Shown here in pieces: positions 23,190-25,471 of a stretch of 25,471 bases of DNA. Below the pieces are notes generated by a model that was not told the origin of the DNA, searched no databases, and saw only the letters and a program-made list of their open reading frames with translations. The position numbers and the translations under genes are program-made. Positions within the stretch are counted from its first letter, which is position 1. Each line of letters begins with the position of its first letter. This DNA is from Pseudomonadota bacterium (GTDB lineage Bacteria; Pseudomonadota; Gammaproteobacteria; Steroidobacterales; Steroidobacteraceae): assembly GCA_023433465.1 (NCBI GenBank), contig JAEZCR010000253.1, positions 1-25,471 of the forward strand, read 5' to 3'.

Positions 23190-24076
23190 TCAGCGGCCCT
23201 CGAGGTATCCGCGCTCAGCGTGGGTTTCGCGGGCGCGTCCGCCGGCGATGCGTAGACGACCTTCGCGCTGGCGCGCGCCCGCTCGAGGTAGGCGTCGGTG
23301 GCCTGCCGATTGCGCGAATTGCGCAGGTACTCCTCGATCAGCGGCTTCGCGCGCTCGAGCGTGAGCGGCACATCGTCGTCGATGCCAGTGACCGACATGA
23401 GCAGCACGCTGCCGTTCTCGGCCGGATTGATGAAGAGATCGCCGACGCTGGCCTTGGCGAACGTGGGCAACTCGTCCACCGGAAGTTGCTCGGGCGAGAT
23501 GCTCGCGAGCTGCGTCTCGTACTTGATGCCGCGTGCATCGAGGATGCCGCGCACCTCGTCGACCGACTTGACCTGCTTCAGCGCCGATTCCACCTGCGGC
23601 GTGAGATCCGCGTCCGCGGCGCGGAACGTGGTCACACGGAATTTGCGGCGATTCGCGAACAGCAGCGGCTCACTGTCGTAGTAGTCGGAGATCTCGGCCG
23701 CGGTGACCACGGTCTTCGGATACACCATGCGTTCGGCGAAGATCTGCGCGAGCAGCTGCCGTCGCGCGTTCTCCAGTGACTGCACGAAGGCCGTGTCGCG
23801 GTCTATCTTCGCGTCGAGCGCGGCCTGCACCAGCAGCGCCTCGGAGGTCAGCGAGTCGATGGCGCGCCTGCGCACGTCGGGCGTCACCTCGCGGACACCG
23901 GTGCGCTCGAGCACCCGGTTGAGCTGCATCACGGTGATTTCCTCGCCATTGACCGTGGCGACGACCTGGGATCCCTTGCCACCGCCCGTCGACGACGGCC
24001 CGCAGGCCGCGAGTAGTTGGGCAAGGGCGAGGCAACACGCCAGTCGCAGAGCCGGGTTCTTGTAGTGGTGAGTCAT
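23186..24076 (-). CDS. epsD: EpsD-family peptidyl-prolyl isomerase-like lipoprotein
   Basis: Product of 296 residues with lipobox L-L-A-A-C (Cys25) followed by Gly, so probably outer-membrane anchored and periplasmic. The layout is SurA/PpiC-like. The N-terminal chaperone part has V-A-T-V-N-G-E-E-I-T-V-M-Q-L-N-R-V-L and a helical segment. It is followed by D-Y-Y-D-S-E-P-L-L-F-A-N-R-R-K-F-R and a degenerate parvulin-like region. Members of this family occur only in exosortase EPS loci and are presumed to help fold the export proteins. The ATG at 24076 has an AGGGGA site upstream and lies 11 bases after the epsB stop. A longer frame to 24163 would overlap epsB. Isomerase activity is uncertain because the parvulin core is weak. 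Confidence 0.86.
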   Translation of the reverse strand: MTHHYKNPALRLACCLALAQLLAACGPSSTGGGKGSQVVATVNGEEITVMQLNRVLERTGVREVTPDVRRRAIDSLTSEALLVQAALDAKIDRDTAFVQSLENARRQLLAQIFAERMVYPKTVVTAAEISDYYDSEPLLFANRRKFRVTTFRAADADLTPQVESALKQVKSVDEVRGILDARGIKYETQLASISPEQLPVDELPTFAKASVGDLFINPAENGSVLLMSVTGIDDDVPLTLERAKPLIEEYLRNSRNRQATDAYLERARASAKVVYASPADAPAKPTLSADTSRAAE

Positions 24077-24087
24077 CGTCGTTCCCC

Positions 24088-25471
24088 TCAGTAAGCGCGT
24101 TTGTCGGTGAGCACCATGATGGCGGTGCGAAACAGGATCATGATGTCGAGCCACAGCGACCAATGACGCAGGTACTCGAGATCGAACTCGATGCGCTTGG
24201 TCATCGAACCGAGATCGTCGCCGCCGCGATATCCGTTGACCTGCGCCCAGCCGGTGATGCCCGGCTTCACCTTGTGGCGGACCATGTAGCCGGGAATGAG
24301 CCGGCGGTACTGTTCGTTGACCGCGACCGCGTGCGGCCGCGGACCGACGATGCTCATGCTGCCTTCGAGCACGTTGAACAGCTGCGGCAGTTCGTCGAGC
24401 GACGTGCGTCGGATGAACGCGCCGAACGGCGTGACGCGCGCATCACCGCGGCTGACCTGCGTGTAGCTGCGGTCACCGTCCTCGGTGACGGTCATGGAGC
24501 GGAACTTGTAGACAGTGATGGCCTTGCCATCGAGACCGTAGCGCTTCTGCCGGAAGATGACGGGCCCGGGTGACGTGACTCGCACACCGATCGCCACGAA
24601 CGCGAGTACCGGCGCCAGTATCAACGTCGCGGCGCCCGCCACCACGATGTCGGTGAGCCGCTTGGCCAGCGCGCGCACGCCGTAGAACGGCGATTCGCGC
24701 ACGGCCACGAGCGGAATGCCGTTGATGAGATCGAAGCGCGCCTGGATCAGGTTGAACGAGAAGATGTCCGGAACGAAGTAGATCGACACCGTCGAATCGC
24801 GCAGGCCGTCGAGCAGCGTGAGGACCCGCGGGTCGTGGTTCATCGGCAACGTGACGTAGACGACGTTGACGTCGTTCCGCAGCACGTAATCGACGACGTC
24901 CGAGCACTTGCCGAGCAACTGCCCCGGCTCGAGCGGTGGAAGACGGCTGTCCGCGCGGTCCTCGAAGAACCCGACCACCTCGATGCGCAGCAGCCGATCG
25001 CTGTTCAGCGACTTCCGCAGCCGCGTGCCGAGCGGCGTGACGCCGACGATCACCGCCCTGCGCAGCGGCTGCGCGGGCCGCAGCAACACGTGGTGCGCGC
25101 CCCACTGCGCCGCCCATGCCGCGATTGGCGTGAGCAGTCCCCAGCTTAGCAGCACGCGATCGTCGAAGTGATCGCCGAGGGCCGAGAGGTTCATCAGCAT
25201 CCACACACACGTGGTGAACAGCACCCAGCGCAGCGTGAGGTCGGCGAACTGTTGCAGCGCGTTGCGCCACCCGCCCTGCTCGCCGATCCGCGCCACTCCG
25301 AGCAGCTCCGCGGCGCCCGCGAACCCCAGCACCGCGATGAGGAAGTACGGTCCCCGCAGGGGCTCCTCGCGCCACGCGAGGCAGGCTGCCAGCACTAGCA
25401 CCGCCACCACCGGGTTCAGCAGCGATTTGATGACGAACACCGAGGAGGGGTCGGCGGCACTCAGGCCAGAC
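24088..25471 (-). CDS. epsB: Undecaprenyl-phosphate sugar phosphotransferase EpsB (5' partial)
   Basis: The frame runs open through the right edge, so the start lies outside; the GTG at 25440 is internal. At least 450 residues are visible. The N-terminal half has several membrane helices and a CoA-binding-like Rossmann domain (R-R-A-V-I-V-G-V-T-P-L-G). The C-terminal sugar transferase domain has K-R-L-T-D-I-V-V-A-G, S-P-G-P-V-I-F-R-Q-K-R-Y-G, V-Y-K-F-R-S-M, R-R-T-S-L-D-E-L-P-Q-L-F-N-V-L, S-I-V-G-P-R-P-H-A and K-P-G-I-T-G-W-A-Q-V-N-G-Y-R-G. It transfers a sugar phosphate, usually glucose-1-P, from UDP-sugar to undecaprenyl phosphate and so starts each repeat unit on the inner membrane. It is the first visible gene of the EPS operon, whose promoter is not in the window. 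Confidence 0.94.
   Translation of the reverse strand, partial: SGLSAADPSSVFVIKSLLNPVVAVLVLAACLAWREEPLRGPYFLIAVLGFAGAAELLGVARIGEQGGWRNALQQFADLTLRWVLFTTCVWMLMNLSALGDHFDDRVLLSWGLLTPIAAWAAQWGAHHVLLRPAQPLRRAVIVGVTPLGTRLRKSLNSDRLLRIEVVGFFEDRADSRLPPLEPGQLLGKCSDVVDYVLRNDVNVVYVTLPMNHDPRVLTLLDGLRDSTVSIYFVPDIFSFNLIQARFDLINGIPLVAVRESPFYGVRALAKRLTDIVVAGAATLILAPVLAFVAIGVRVTSPGPVIFRQKRYGLDGKAITVYKFRSMTVTEDGDRSYTQVSRGDARVTPFGAFIRRTSLDELPQLFNVLEGSMSIVGPRPHAVAVNEQYRRLIPGYMVRHKVKPGITGWAQVNGYRGGDDLGSMTKRIEFDLEYLRHWSLWLDIMILFRTAIMVLTDKRAY

Noticed and set aside
1..25471. tRNA, rRNA, CRISPR array, insertion sequence, prophage or toxin-antitoxin genes
   Set aside because: I looked for cloverleaf ends, spaced direct repeats, transposase motifs and inverted termini and saw none that could be supported.

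Overview
The window is a GC-rich stretch (about two-thirds G+C by eye) of a Gram-negative bacterium, most likely a gamma- or betaproteobacterium. The evidence is an RND-type outer-membrane factor, a NarL/FixJ two-component pair, and above all an exosortase-B-type exopolysaccharide (EPS) locus of the methanolan type. Species and family cannot be set from the sequence alone. Coding density is very high and most junctions between genes overlap. I see no rRNA, tRNA, CRISPR array, insertion sequence or phage gene.

Region 1 (1-3718, + strand) holds the 3' part of a NodT-family efflux outer-membrane protein. Ten bases later comes a 600-residue double-GAF histidine kinase, coupled by an ATGA overlap to a LuxR-type response regulator. 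A 256-base spacer follows, with a GTGCCTGGCAC palindrome and a strong rho-independent terminator (3930-3961).

Region 2 (3975-6644) is a small minus-strand set: a glutathione S-transferase-like protein, a P-loop NTPase that looks internally shortened, and a DUF2200 protein. Divergent from it is a plus-strand TIM-barrel sugar isomerase/epimerase-like enzyme.

Region 3 (6662-25471, all minus strand) is one continuous EPS biosynthesis and export operon of about 18.8 kb, read from the right edge leftward. Its order is: EpsB priming sugar-phosphate transferase (5' end outside the window); EpsD lipoprotein; EpsE outer-membrane export lipoprotein; EpsF chain-length protein; EpsG kinase-like ATPase; exosortase B; EpsI; a glycosyltransferase; a Wzy-like polymerase; a membrane acyltransferase; a secreted GH-A-clan glycoside hydrolase; a GT4 glycosyltransferase; a two-domain GT4-GT4 fusion; a polysaccharide pyruvyl transferase; a Wzx-like flippase; and the EpsL beta-barrel. 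Twelve of the fifteen gene junctions overlap, ten of them by exactly four bases, so translation is probably coupled along the operon.

Read together, region 3 gives a full Wzx/Wzy-type pathway. EpsB primes undecaprenyl phosphate, at least four GT domains build the repeat unit, the acyl- and pyruvyltransferase decorate it, the flippase moves it and the Wzy-like protein polymerises it. EpsF, EpsG, EpsE, EpsD and EpsL control length and export, and the periplasmic hydrolase may trim or release chains. The architecture belongs to a known class. The less ordinary points are the fused glycosyltransferase, an EpsG with both Walker motifs degraded, an exosortase/EpsI pair with no visible PEP-CTERM substrate, a cysteine cluster in the kinase's first GAF domain, and a 40-base hairpin inside the efflux gene.
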